Positions 1 to 9,637 of a stretch of 64,000 bases of DNA are shown here, piece by piece (position 1 is the stretch's first letter; each line of letters begins with the position of its first letter). This DNA is from Asparagus officinalis (Eukaryota > Streptophyta > Magnoliopsida > Asparagales > Asparagaceae). Made by a program: the position numbers and the translations under genes. The DNA lies in contig NC_033801.1 in NCBI RefSeq assembly GCF_001876935.1, positions 33,319,110 through 33,383,109 on the forward strand, written 5' to 3'. The notes below the pieces were generated by a model that saw only the letters and a list, made by a program, of their open reading frames with translations, was not told the origin of the DNA and made no database searches.

Positions 1-562
1 AATCATCCTTTGGGCAAGTGGTGTTCAGGTTTCTGAAGTCGATACAGATCCTAATTTTCTCATTCTTTTTAAGGATCGGTACGATATTTACTTGCCAATC
101 GGGATGTTGCTCTTCCCTAATAAAACCCAAGTCGATTAGTTTTTTAACCTCAAACTCAATCGCTTCCATAATTTACGGACGAAACCGTCTTTGCTGTTGC
201 TTGATAGGTTTTGCATCCGGTTTGATGTTAAGGTGATTGACTATCACATTTGGATCAATTCCTAGCATATCTTCATAATTCCAGGCGAAAAAATCTATGT
301 ATTTCCTGATGAGGGCAATCAACTCTTCCTTCTCGTCTGGTGGAAGACTATCGCTGACGAATATGGGCTTCAGATTCACTTCATCACCCATGTTCACCTG
401 GACTACTTTGTCTTCGGTAGGAGGTTCTCTTTGTTTGAATCTATCACCATATTGGATATTTAGGTGATGGATCCAAGGATCTTTCCAAGTTGGCAATTTA
501 TCATCTTCCTTTATTGTGGCAGGATCGACTGTGGCCATAATCGACATCAGACCTTTGAACAT
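1..562 (-). pseudogene. Reverse transcriptase N-terminal region, broken
   Basis: The minus-strand frame from 562 to 176 encodes the linker before RT, with FFAWNYEDMLGIDPN followed by a KQQQRRFRP block that normally leads into the RT fingers. A stop codon at 173-175 interrupts it, but the same frame continues with a stretch reading LIDLGFIREE and then IRICIDFRNLN close to position 1, both standard RT motifs. The catalytic YxDD would lie outside the window. This is the polymerase that copies retrotransposon RNA into cDNA. The copy is inactive because of the stop. Identification as Ty3/gypsy RT is secure; the exact lineage is inferred. Confidence 0.85.
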
Positions 563-1310
563 TTCTCCAAGACTAACATTGGAGTCTGAATTTGAGGAAT
601 CAGATGAGTATCCATCCTTATTCGCTAATCGGTCAATGACTTGCCAGCAACATTCGTAATCGGATGAAGAGACATAGCCCTGACCTCTTTTATAGCCATA
701 ATAATTGTCGGGTTTCTCTTTCTATACATAGGCCAGACGAGGTGTAACCAATGGACCTTAACCAAAAGAATGACCTTCTTCGAGTGTGAAGTAGTATCCC
801 TATTTTTTCATGAAGTTACGTGATTTTTTACTGTATCTGAATAAATAGGACCGGGTCTCTCATCATCACTACTTTCCTTTGAGAAGGGATCTAATGGTGG
901 AGATATCTCCCACTTGCTGAAAATTAACTCTATTTCACCCCCTGCCTTAGCAAGAATGACGAGGGTTGTTCCAAAGGAGTCTTGGGCATGCTTCATCATC
1001 ACGCAAGATGACCGAAGCGGCATATGTATAGCGGAGTTATCATACAGTCCTTGTATTATATTATCAAGACAAGGCGAATATTCTAAATCGTTATTTATTA
1101 CTTTTTTAACAAGTTGCTAATTACAACTATCATTTGACGATTCACCATCATTAAGACTGATTACAAATGGTATAATATCATTTAATACAAAACCTTCATT
1201 GTAATCAAGCCTAGCTTCGGTATCAGCTTCTTCTCTGCTATTCATACCTTAGGCCGATGATTCAGTATTGGATTCAACATCGTAAAGAAGGGAGTCAGTA
1301 AAGTAGTTTT
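563..1310 (-). pseudogene. Protease-RT linker region of the same element
   Basis: Between the protease and RT blocks the minus strand keeps one long reading direction broken by a few stops. It includes an acidic, serine-rich stretch (808-1023, with SSDDERPGPIYSD). No catalytic motif is visible. Position and composition fit the poorly conserved linker found in Tat-type polyproteins. I see no independent gene here. Confidence 0.5.
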
Positions 1311-1949
1311 CTAACCTCTAAACGGTTGCTTATCCGCGACCACCGTCTTGACCTTATTATTGGTGTCTACATATTTTAGATACTGATAGAGGGTGGAGGG
1401 GACTATAAGATTACCATGGATCCTGGGTCGACCCAATAGTAAGTTATAAGAGGTTTTCGCATCGATCACATAGCACGTGACTTCGGATCTTAAATCCCCA
1501 AGTTGGCACTTCACCCGGATTTTACCTAATGGTCTGGACCTACTGGTATTGAATCCATAGATAATGGTGCTTATCGAAGCCAACTTGCTAGCAGGGATTC
1601 TAAGATTGTACATCAATTAGAGTGGCATGATGCTGATAGCAGGACCTGGATTGACTTGGATCCGGTTGAAAATGATGGAGCCGATGTATCCGGCAAAATA
1701 CAAAGGTCTATCATGTTTCGAGTTTCTCACTTGCATGTCATCCTTGGTGAAGGTGATACAAGGGAACTGCTCGGCCGCCAAATTGTAATGTTGAACTAGT
1801 GGCTTTGGCTTTTCGGGGACTGGCTTGATTTGAGTGAGGAATACGTTAGAATCAGCCAAGCCTTCTTGTAGGGCCTCCCTAGTATCTTTGGAAAGATGCA
1901 ATAACTCGTATAGAGTTATCCTCGCTGGGATGTTAGCTAGCTGAGTCAT
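1311..1949 (-). pseudogene. Retropepsin-like aspartic protease region, broken
   Basis: Two minus-strand open stretches (1949-1617 and 1616-1311) are in the same frame and separated by a single TAA at 1617-1619. The second contains a typical retropepsin tail, with a flap-like region and YNLLLGRPRIH, the plant gypsy version of the motif before the last beta strand. The first part ends GPAISIMPL, where the chain leading to the next helix normally continues without a stop. Another frame change separates this block from the upstream frame at 1946-2329, a basic, serine- and proline-rich linker between gag and protease. The enzyme would process the gag-pol polyprotein; this copy cannot. Confidence 0.75.
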
Positions 1950-2329
1950 AACATCAAAGCGGTATGGTTTGCTTGAACTTCCCAGTTAGTCTCTTCCAAT
2001 CGGATGACTGAATCGAGACTGCTTCGGGTTCTGAACCTCTTGGCGTTGGGGCTCTTTCTTCTTTCGCTTGTTAGTTGGTTATTGCTCGGGTTTCCCAGCA
2101 GGTGCAAGGGGAGTTGTAACCACCCATAGCTCATCCAATGTTTTAGCATTTGGATCAGAGGCTTCGGGATATTTGTAGTGGTATTCGTTCCCACTCCTGA
2201 TAGCAAAGACTTCATGTTCATCTTCAGAAAGTGATAAGGGGGGATTCCTTCATCATATTTTTTAGGGATTGCTATGGCGAGACAACAAGATTTTCTCTTA
2301 TTCTTAGACTTCTTCTTGGATGAGTCCAT

Positions 2330-3137
2330 TGTTCATCTTTGAGCAAATCTGGATGGACCCAAAGAATTTTGTCGTTAGGGGCCATGTGCTGCACAAGCCT
2401 CTTATGGCGTTGTCCATGGGGATCGTCGTTAATGGTCTTCATCTCCACCTTTGATACGAACTCTGGTTAAAACCACGATAGAGGGACAGAACTAAAACTA
2501 ATAGAAACCGTATTTGCACCCATCTTCTTCTGCTTGGGCTGCTTTGTAGTGATGATACCGACGTCAATTAAGGCTTGGATCTTGTCCTTAAGTGTGTAGC
2601 ACATCTTAGTGGGATGATGGACCCACCTGTGAAATGCACAATATTTTGGATCCGTTGTCCTCTTGGCTTCCTCCTCATCAGTGATTGGAAGTAATTTGAT
2701 TTTGTTGTTATCTAAGAGGTATTTGAAGATAGCAGGAACTTCATCTTCCTTAAAGGAGTATTCCTTTAGGAATTTTGGTTCAGAAGTCTTTTGTTGTCTT
2801 TGAGGTCACTATTGCCACTGAGAGGGAGACTTTTGTGGTGCTTGCTGTTGTGACTACAGTTAGAATGTCTGATTCGCGTCTACTGCATTCACTGGCGTCT
2901 TCCTTTTAGCATGAGGGATAAAATTTTGCTTCAGAGCACTAGCCGCCGGTTGACCCCTTTCAGCCTTCTTCCTTTTGAGGAATCATTCATCTTGTTCTCC
3001 GTGCACCTTTAACTCTTTCCAGGTATTGGATGGTGCTCACCTATGTATTCTAGCACGTCTAAATAAAGGTTATTATGACACATCTGGAGAATAAACTCCT
3101 CCGTGACCGGATCTCAGCAATTCATTGCCTTATTCCA
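2330..3137 (-). pseudogene. gag C-terminal relic with Cys/His motif
   Basis: In minus-strand translation the region near 2588-2653 gives CAFHRWVHHPTKMCYTLK, a Cys/His block seen after the gag domain in plant Ty3/gypsy elements. Near 3085-3137 the sequence NKAMNC followed by EEFILQMCHNN matches the end of the Retrotrans_gag domain (PF03732) that is better preserved on the plus strand at 6097-6597. Stops are frequent, so only fragments can be read. The join at 3137/3138 removes the N-terminal half of gag. Confidence 0.75.
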
Positions 3138-3194
3138 AAAGTGCTTGACAAAAGTTATTTTCATTGCTAAATCCATTACACATTTATCGATTAC
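3138..3194 (-). repeat. Inverted tail of the host-family LTR
   Basis: These bases are the reverse complement of the last ~57 bases of the LTR at 17000-18006 (the part ending in the stretch before the PBS). They sit directly against gag sequence on one side and a forward LTR piece on the other. The chimeric junctions show a rearrangement rather than a clean insertion. Confidence 0.75.
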
Positions 3195-3957
3195 AGAGTC
3201 TCCCAACTGCTTTGATATCATCTCTAAATGTGCCCAGAAGTGCCTAAAATGTGTTTTTCGAGCCACCGTAAGGTGGCTCGGGCCCAGAAGTGCCCAAAAC
3301 ATGTTTTTCGACAGTTTTTCTTGGGATTTGTTCATTTTAGAGTCTCCTAACTGCTTTGATATCATCTTTAAATATGGTTAAATGATTGTTAACTAAGGAT
3401 AAGGTCAAATCATTAATTTCTATCCTAAAATGCTACATCTGAAGCCTATAAATACAAGCCTAGGGTCCTATACGCAACGGATCTAAAATTTAGGCGAGGT
3501 GTTGTCCCTGTGAAGAGTGAATCATGAATTTCAGAGAGGCTAACAAATCTTGGTGAAGTTCTTCAGCATAAAGAGGGCGAGTTTGAGAGATGTGAGGCCC
3601 ATTCCCCTTTCCTCCGGATTAAACTTGGTTTTGATCTCGAGAAGAGTCATAATCTCACTTGGTTGAGATTATCACTACTGCGATTGTTTCCTTTGTGAAG
3701 CAAGAGCATTGAATTTTTGTTCTATCAACCGGACCTGATCCGCGGTGGTCCACGGACTAATACGTCCCCAACACAGGCAAAGATCCCACACAAGCAGCTG
3801 GTGATAAACATCCTCTACATGTGTTTTGAAGAGAGTTGTAACTTTTTTATTTTCATTGTGTAAGAAAGTCTTATCAAAAGAATAATTTTACTTTGAATCT
3901 ATAATCAATAAACGTGTAATGGATTCAGTAATGAAAATAATTTTTGACGTAAACACA
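3195..3957 (+). repeat. 5' LTR of host element, 5'-truncated and rearranged
   Basis: Bases from about 3280 to 3957 align with 17333-18006 of the 3' LTR. The first part (3195-3280) is scrambled: a short LTR piece is repeated, and a small palindrome built on 'gagccacc...ggtggctc' intervenes. A TATA box (tataaata) lies at 3447-3454. The LTR ends ...aaacaca just before the PBS. The first roughly 300 bases of U3 are missing compared with the 3' copy. Confidence 0.8.
3447..3454 (+). promoter_or_regulatory. LTR TATA box
   Basis: tataaata, conserved at 17495-17502 in the 3' LTR and, inverted, at 19461-19468. It is the likely core promoter of the element's transcript. Confidence 0.65.
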
Positions 3958-3958
3958 C

Positions 3959-3976
3959 TGGCGACCACAGTGGGAG
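3959..3976 (+). promoter_or_regulatory. Primer binding site of host element
   Basis: tggcgaccacagtgggag begins one base after the LTR end, the normal place for a tRNA primer site. The starting TGG pairs with the CCA end of a tRNA. The same sequence follows the inverted LTR end at 18168-18185. I do not assign the tRNA. Confidence 0.65.
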
Positions 3977-4017
3977 CTAACAGTCTCACTGCGGAGACTA
4001 TCGTGTCATAACTACGG

Positions 4018-5296
4018 ATCAAGATCCCGGTTGAAGAAGAGCTCGAGTACGAGTTCGACCAGGCCAAGTTTGAGGAATACCTCTCCTCATCCTCATCAAG
4101 ATCTTCCTCGTCCTGCAAGTGTAGGAAGGTATAAGCAACAAAGAAGGCTCGAGGTGGCTCTCGCCCAATTATTACTAAGCCATCCCCTCATAACGCTCCT
4201 CTAGCATCCAATGAAGTCGAGATTTCAGATTACAACAACTCCTATTCAGTCCAAGAGTTGTTTAATGAAGGCGTGCTAATTCTGACAGAGAGGGCTCGTC
4301 AGAGGCAATGCCAACAACTCGCACGTCATCTTGTCAAGGCATTGGAGCCAGTTGACGGGATCAGTTATCATGCGGATCTAAAGTTTAGGGAGTGCCAAGC
4401 ACCTCAATAGCAAGCAAATGACCCCTCATCCAAGCCATCGGCCAGCGAATGGGTCTGTATCAAAAGGACTTATTCAACACTCGAAGAGCGCATCTAAAAG
4501 CGCCATGCACATGCCTTAGCACGAAAGGTGCAAGATAAGAAGGAGGACAAGGTGGCCAAGAAACCACCAAAACCCCACCAAGAATAGAGGCTGAAATCCA
4601 AAACACCGACTCGGACAAGTATCAAGACACCCGAAAATTATGAGCAAGCCAAGCGTAGTTCGGCCAGGGCTAGGTCAGCCCATGGTGGCTCGGCCAAGGT
4701 CGAGCCAGCTAATGGTGGCTCAGCCATGGCCGAGCCACCTCAAGCTGGCCCTCACCATAGCCGAGCCAGCTCAGGCCGGCACTTGCCTCGCTTCCTGCGG
4801 CCATTTCTGAGTCCCCGTCTACTTCCGTTCCTATTCAAGTTGATCTAATACCTTTCGTGAAGTCTCACGGCAATGTAGATCTTTCTTGATTCAAGATGAA
4901 GATCACGGATCGCCTTGGTCCTTTACATAGGGATCAAGGAAACTTTTGGTCAGAGAACGCTTGGGCCTAGTGAATGAATCTCGAACAACTTACTAGACTA
5001 GGGGTTATACATGACCTCCTAACACGACCATTCCTGTAATCGCCCGCTTAGGGGTGTTTGTAGAAGACTCGGAGCCTGTTAAGGACACACCCTCACGTGT
5101 GCGTGGTCCCAAACGCACGACTCCTGTGAACGCCAACAAGCCATTACCTATTCCGAAGAAAATGTGTCTATCGAACAACAATGTTATACTTGGAGACTCA
5201 AAACAACAGCTGATAGGTTGCTCCGACTATAACGTCGATGAGTTGTACTATCGGGCTGGGGGTAAGAATAAATCTCGAAAGAGAAGTATCCCATAA
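4018..5296 (+). pseudogene. Leader reading frame upstream of gag, broken
   Basis: A plus-strand frame starting near 4018 reads through a serine-rich stretch, then basic and glutamine-rich sequence (TERARQRQCQQLARHLVKAL), broken by stops near 4132 and 4408 and again later. Around 4670-4800 it contains repeats built on GGSAKVEPANGGSAMAEP. A further open piece runs 5054-5296. It has no domain I recognise. Tat/Ogre elements often carry an extra ORF ahead of gag, and the position fits that. It could also simply be a long N-terminal extension of gag. It is clearly non-functional now. Confidence 0.45.
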
Positions 5297-5659
5297 TTAG
5301 ACTCTCACTGTCCTTGTGAAAGGTTAATCAGGGTAGTATTATCAGAGTGTAGCTATACCAAGACCGCTCCACGGAGGGTCTCGCTATTTAAAAGAATCTC
5401 CACCGAAGTGTCCAAATCTAAATCAAGATGCTTCTACAAGAAGAAATCTATCGTTCATGATGACGAACTTCTAGAAGTTACCATTAATGTGTCCGATAAA
5501 GGAAAATCGACAAGGCGTTACAGCCCTGACTCTTTCTTGGAGGCATCTCAGTGCATAGCTTGGTTACGGTCAGGAACTAGATGACCTAGACCGGATAGAG
5601 GACACTCCTCAGAGGATGAAACATCAGACACTAACTTCAAGATCGCTTCCGAGAATACA

Positions 5660-6597
5660 TTGTCCAGCATAGGACAATCTCGTGAAGTGTTCATGATCAG
5701 TGCTGAACAAATGGTCAAAATCCTAGAAGACGCTCTGGCCAAACAAAAAGAGAATTTCAAATTCAAAATAGAAATGAATATGCAATGGATAAGGGAATTG
5801 CATGATCAACAGATTCAAGCTTTAACAAATCAGATTAGTGAATCTAGCCGTCACAACGCTACTAATCAAGTAGATAGTGATTCAGACATGGATAAAAATC
5901 TCAACGCTGATACCCCTCATGTTGACCAAAATGCTGGGGGTGGTCCTACTGAGGATGACAATGTCAGGGGTGGTCCAGTTGTTCCTCCCCAAAATCGCCC
6001 GAAGGAAATTACAGACGAGGATGAGAAAATGAAAGACGTGGAGAGCAAGATCAATGCACTGATGTCCGCTCAAGAGGTAAAGAAGAATGGTATTCTATGT
6101 CCCTACCCAAGGGAGTGGGAGTTAATCCTGTATCCAACTTAATCCTGTATCTGGGCAAGTTCAATCTAATTAACTTCACCCCGTTCGTCGGAAAGGGCTC
6201 ATCCATTCAACACCTAATTTACTTCAAGTCCTACCTAGGTGTGATCTCCTACAACGAATCTTTGATGATCCGGTCATTCGTAAGCACCCTTCATTGGGCC
6301 ACCTTCGATTGGTACCACCGTCTCATGTCAGGAAATATCAACAACTGGAACGACATGGAAACCTCGTTCCTTAACAACTTCTTCTATGATGACACCGAAG
6401 TATCGATTGGAGCCCTTTTGAATAAGAAGCAAAAGGATGAGGAGTCAGTTGATAGCTTTGTTAAACGCTTCAACAACAAAGCAATGAATTGTAGGGATCC
6501 TATCACAAAGGAATTTATCTTGCAGACATGTCATAATAATCTCTCCATTGATATGCTAGAAGCCCTCGGGGTCATGCCATCCACAACATGGAAATAA
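5660..6597 (+). pseudogene. gag (Retrotrans_gag domain) of host element, frameshifted
   Basis: The first open stretch (5660-6142) has a predicted helical, charged N-terminus followed by ILCPYPREWE, the conserved lead-in to the gag domain. The frame then shifts near 6140, and the second stretch (6097-6597) carries the capsid core: GKGSSIQHLIYF, then the W-x-D-M region (NNWNDMETSFLNNFF), then the conserved tail ESVDSFVKRFNNKAMNCRD and a C-terminal CHNNL. This corresponds to PF03732. A stop at 6595-6597 cuts it off before the Cys/His block at 6665-7024. Gag would form the virus-like particle in the cytoplasm. The break near 6140 and the stop make it a pseudogene, although the domain is easy to recognise. 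Confidence 0.85.
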
Positions 6598-6664
6598 TTA
6601 AAACTACATGGGGAACAAACTGAACGCTTTCTCAAAAGAAAAAAAGCTTGAAAGAGGCTAACCA

Positions 6665-7024
6665 ATGACTAACCCCCCGAACTCGAATTTTTCTTCTTGT
6701 GGTAAGAGAAAGGCACCTGCAGCGGTTGTTAACGCTAATCGGATGTCACAACAGCAACCTCAGAAGCAGCAAAGGACTCCAGATCTGATACTCCAAAAAG
6801 AGTACTCCTTCAAGGATGAAAAAGTTCCAGCTATCTTCAAATACCTCCTTAAAAATAACAATATCAAGCTGCCACCTATTACGAATCAGGAGGAAGCTAA
6901 CAACACTTCAGATCCAAAGTGCCGTGCGTACCACAGGAGGATCCTTCATCCTACCAAGGCTTGCTTCACTCTCAAGAACAACATTAAAGTCTTGGTTGAC
7001 GCTAGCATCATAACGCCAAAATAA
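6665..7024 (+). pseudogene. gag C-terminal segment with Cys/His motif
   Basis: An open stretch of 119 residues ending in a natural stop. It is glutamine- and lysine-rich at first and then contains CRAYHRRILHPTKACF, the Cys/His block placed after gag in related elements. The equivalent on the minus strand at 2588-2653 reads CAFHRWVHHPTKMC. The frame ends at 7024 and nothing resembling protease follows, which is the basis for calling the element gag-only. Its upstream connection to gag is broken by stops between 6597 and 6665. Confidence 0.7.
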
Positions 7025-7453
7025 GTCGAATGAGAACCCTCTCCTCCGATAAGTATAAGAGGATAAACTGCTTCTTCCAGTTCCTCCGACATGTATATGA
7101 GGTTAAACTTCTTCCTGATACTCTAATGGATATACGAGTATAAAATGTTTCCCCAACTTCTAACTGTATATGAGACTAAACTATTCCCTGCCTTTGATGA
7201 GAAGTTCCTAGGGAATATCACACATAATATTCTTAAGGATAATTCGACAACCTCTGACAGGTATACGAGGTTAAACTGCTCCTTTTAATTCCAACTACGG
7301 GAAGTTCCTAGAGAATATTACTCTTAATATTCTTAAGGATAAGCCAACAATATGGTCAAATACAATTGAATCCAGGTTCATCAAAGAGCTGGGGGTGAAA
7401 TACCTTAATGCATTCAAATAGGAAGTTCTTAGAGAATACTACACATGGTATTC
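7025..7453 (+). repeat. 3' tail repeats of host element, part 1
   Basis: Degenerate repeats recur here: a 'cctccgacatgtatatgaggttaaact' type unit at 7040, 7085 and 7250, and a 'ggaagttcctagagaata...attcttaaggataa' unit at 7201, 7307 and 7422. No reading frame is maintained. This is the start of the non-coding tail that resumes after the nested insertions. Confidence 0.6.
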
Positions 7454-7456
7454 TTA

Positions 7457-7728
7457 GGGCTTATTTGGATTGAGGGGAATAAGGGTGAAAGGAAGTTAGG
7501 AGAACCATTCATCTTGTTTGGGAATATTTAGGAGGTGAAGTTATTCACCCTAGTTCCCCTTGGTTCATCCCCTAATAGTATAAAATTTATTACCCCCCAA
7601 ATTGGGGTGTAACCAAGGGGAAGGAAACTCCCTTCCCTTTCTTTCCATTCTCTCACCTAGTTTACCTTAACTTCCCTTAACCCCATTGAAATAACTTCCC
7701 TTAACCCCATTGAAATCCAAACACACCC
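7457..7728. mobile_element. Tourist-like (PIF/Harbinger) MITE
   Basis: A 272-bp segment flanked by tta at 7454-7456 and 7729-7731. The ends are imperfect inverted repeats: GGGCTTATTTGGATT on the left and, reversed, GGGTGTGTTTGGATT on the right. A 3-bp TTA duplication with GGG-start TIRs is the signature of Tourist MITEs. Removing it restores the host motif 'attcttaaagataa' that recurs in the neighbouring tail repeats. It has no coding capacity. A short direct repeat ('cttaaccccattgaaat') lies near the right end. Confidence 0.8.
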
Positions 7729-7731
7729 TTA

Positions 7732-8209
7732 AAGATAACCCAAAACTAATTATTCATGGTAAAAACCAATCATCAGAATAATTCATTCTTAATCATGATT
7801 AAGAACCTCCCACTGTGGCTATTTAATCATTTCCAATATGACTAAAACCCTCCAACTATGACTTTCCGAGCACTCCTTCGTTGATATGAGATTTAATGGC
7901 CTCATTCGGTCAATCTTCCCTCACAAAATTCCTATGACGTAACTGTGGAGTGCTTGATGATTCACCATCCTCCACCATAAGTTTCTCACTGATCAAATTA
8001 ACCGACAATGAGTCTACCAAAATTCTTTCGGCTGAGTCCATTCAAACTCCTACTGTGTTTGTGCACTTAACACTCCAAATGTTAAAGTCCTAACACGATC
8101 CATGGTGATTATTGAACCCCCTTCGTGTCAAGATCTTGCCACTTGACATTGAAAACCCTTACTAAGTGATTTGTATGAGTCAATATTCCCAGTGTTATTT
8201 GTATCTTCA
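7732..8209 (+). other. Host element tail, part 2, no gene
   Basis: Non-coding sequence continuing the host tail up to the nested element. No open frame, tRNA or clear repeat unit. It resumes at 14775 after the nested insertion, since the 5-bp duplication cttca flanks that insertion. Confidence 0.6.
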
Positions 8210-9620
8210 TGTTTGTGGGAAAATTTGCAGTAAAAGAAATAAAAGAAAATTGATTTGTATTCCTTTAATCTCAGTTACAATTGGATTTCCTGATTACAAA
8301 AGAGAGGAGAATGATCTGGATTCTCCCCTTTGTTTAATTCTGGGTTCTTCACGGTAGCGATGGAGTGCCTCCCTCGAATGCTCGCGTCGAGTTTGCTCTC
8401 CGTTGACGATCCGACGTTTTAATTCACTGGAACATGGTCTTCTCCTCACGATTTGACGTTGTGGAGAACTCTGAACGAGTTTAAAACCCTATGAAAGAGT
8501 TGATTTAACCGAAATCGGTTATAAGCCAAGGATAAAGAAGATGTTGTTGCCAATCTCCAAAGTTCCAGAAATGCTCTAAGGATCCTGTTGACGAGCCAAG
8601 AAGTTCCAACAGACTGCACCCGAAAGATCCAACCCTGATCTGATTATCAATAATCCGATCTTTAACTCTGTTGAGTTTGTCGTTATTTATAGGGGATTAA
8701 GGGGTGTAACCACCTCCTTAATTCGCTCCTAAGTGGGGCTAATGGGATGTAACCGCCCCTTAAATCACTCCTGAGTGGAGTTGTGATCCCCTCAGATCGT
8801 GGGAAACAGTTTTGGAACCGTTCAGCTCGTGTTTGAACGAGTCAAACGCAGATCCTGCATTCTGGCAGTGTCTGGAAGCTTGAACGCAGTGATTGGAAGC
8901 TGCGTTTGCAGCGGATGAAAGCTGCGTTTGGCAGCGATATAGAGCTGCGTTGGGCAGCGCTTGGAGCTGCGTTGAGCAGCGTCGGGCGACGAATAGAGCT
9001 GCGTTGTGCAGCGATATTGAGCTGCGTTGTGCAGCGATGTTGAGCTGCGTCGGGCAGCGATGTTGAGCTGCGTCGGGCAGCGAATAGAGCTGCGTCCAGT
9101 GGCGATTTAAGCTGCGTTTGCAACTTTTGGAGCTGCATTTGAGCTGCGTTCGTGGCTATGAACGTGGCGCATCTTGATGCTGGTACGTGGGGAGGACTTC
9201 CACGTCTTGATTTGAAGAGACCATTGATTTGTAGTCTCTTTCTGTCGAAGCGTTGCAAAGATCATTGTCTTGTAATCTTCGTCTTGGCTCCTTGAGAATA
9301 TGAGAGTCGTCAGATTGTAACAGAGACCATTGATTTGTAGTCTCTTTCTGTCGAAGCGTTGCAAAGATCATTGTCTTGTAATCTTCGTCTTGGCTCCTTG
9401 AGAATATGAGAGTTGTCAGATTGTAACTCCCGATGTTGATTATGAAGGCTGTTTGATTAGAGCTTCCATCAGTTGTCGTGAAGGTCGTCAGATTGTAACC
9501 TTCAGCGATCTACGTGAAAGTCTTCAAATTGTAGCCTTCTGGAAGTCGTCAGATTGTAACTTCCATCATCGGTGTTTTGATGGGGATCAGCTATCTATTG
9601 TGATTTTTAGACAGCCTACA
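8210..9620 (-). repeat. 3' LTR of nested gag-only element
   Basis: 1411 bp, about 90% or more alike to 13482-14774 by eye. It holds an array of ~23-bp units built on 'gagctgcgtygkgcagcgat' (about 8930-9130), a TATA box (tatttata at 8684-8691, minus strand), and a 106-bp tandem duplication (9217-9322 and 9323-9428) that the 5' LTR lacks. The inserted duplication explains most of the length difference between the two LTRs. Confidence 0.9.
9217..9428. repeat. 106-bp tandem duplication inside the 3' LTR
   Basis: The block starting 'gagaccattgatttgtag' is present twice, at 9217 and 9323, nearly identical. The 5' LTR has it once (from about 14476). It therefore arose after insertion. Confidence 0.85.
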
Positions 9621-9637
9621 GAACCCCCTCCAAAGTT
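9621..9637 (-). promoter_or_regulatory. Polypurine tract of nested element
   Basis: On the minus strand aactttggagggggttc directly precedes the 3' LTR start. The host element has almost the same tract (actttggagggggtatt). It would prime plus-strand synthesis. Confidence 0.75.

Larger units (their letters stand above)
1..3137 (-). mobile_element. Ty3/gypsy (Tat-like) retrotransposon fragment with gag and pol relics
   Basis: Read on the minus strand, the segment runs from gag (near 3137) through a Cys/His motif and an aspartic-protease region to the start of reverse transcriptase, which leaves the window at position 1. The order gag-PR-RT is that of Ty3/gypsy elements, and phrases such as FAWNYEDM and LLLGRPRIH are typical of the plant Tat/Ogre-like branch. 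Several in-frame stops and frame changes show it is dead. Its gag start, leader, PBS and most of its LTR are missing: at 3138 gag sequence joins directly to the last 57 bases of an LTR. The gag Cys/His block resembles that of the plus-strand element at 6665-7024, so this is probably a pol-bearing relative of that gag-only element. Confidence 0.85.

Noticed and set aside
3103..3381. Small ORFs on both strands with repeated 'ESPNCFDII'-type peptides
   Set aside because: They arise from a duplicated LTR piece at 3195-3365.
8900..9130. Possible CRISPR-like array of ~23-bp units
   Set aside because: Units are adjacent or nearly so, diverged, lie inside a plant LTR and occur identically in the partner LTR.
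8842..9258. 138-residue frame with Ala/Ser/Arg repeats, and its longer twin at 13996-14517
   Set aside because: Translation of the GCTGCG repeat array inside the nested element's LTRs, not a gene.
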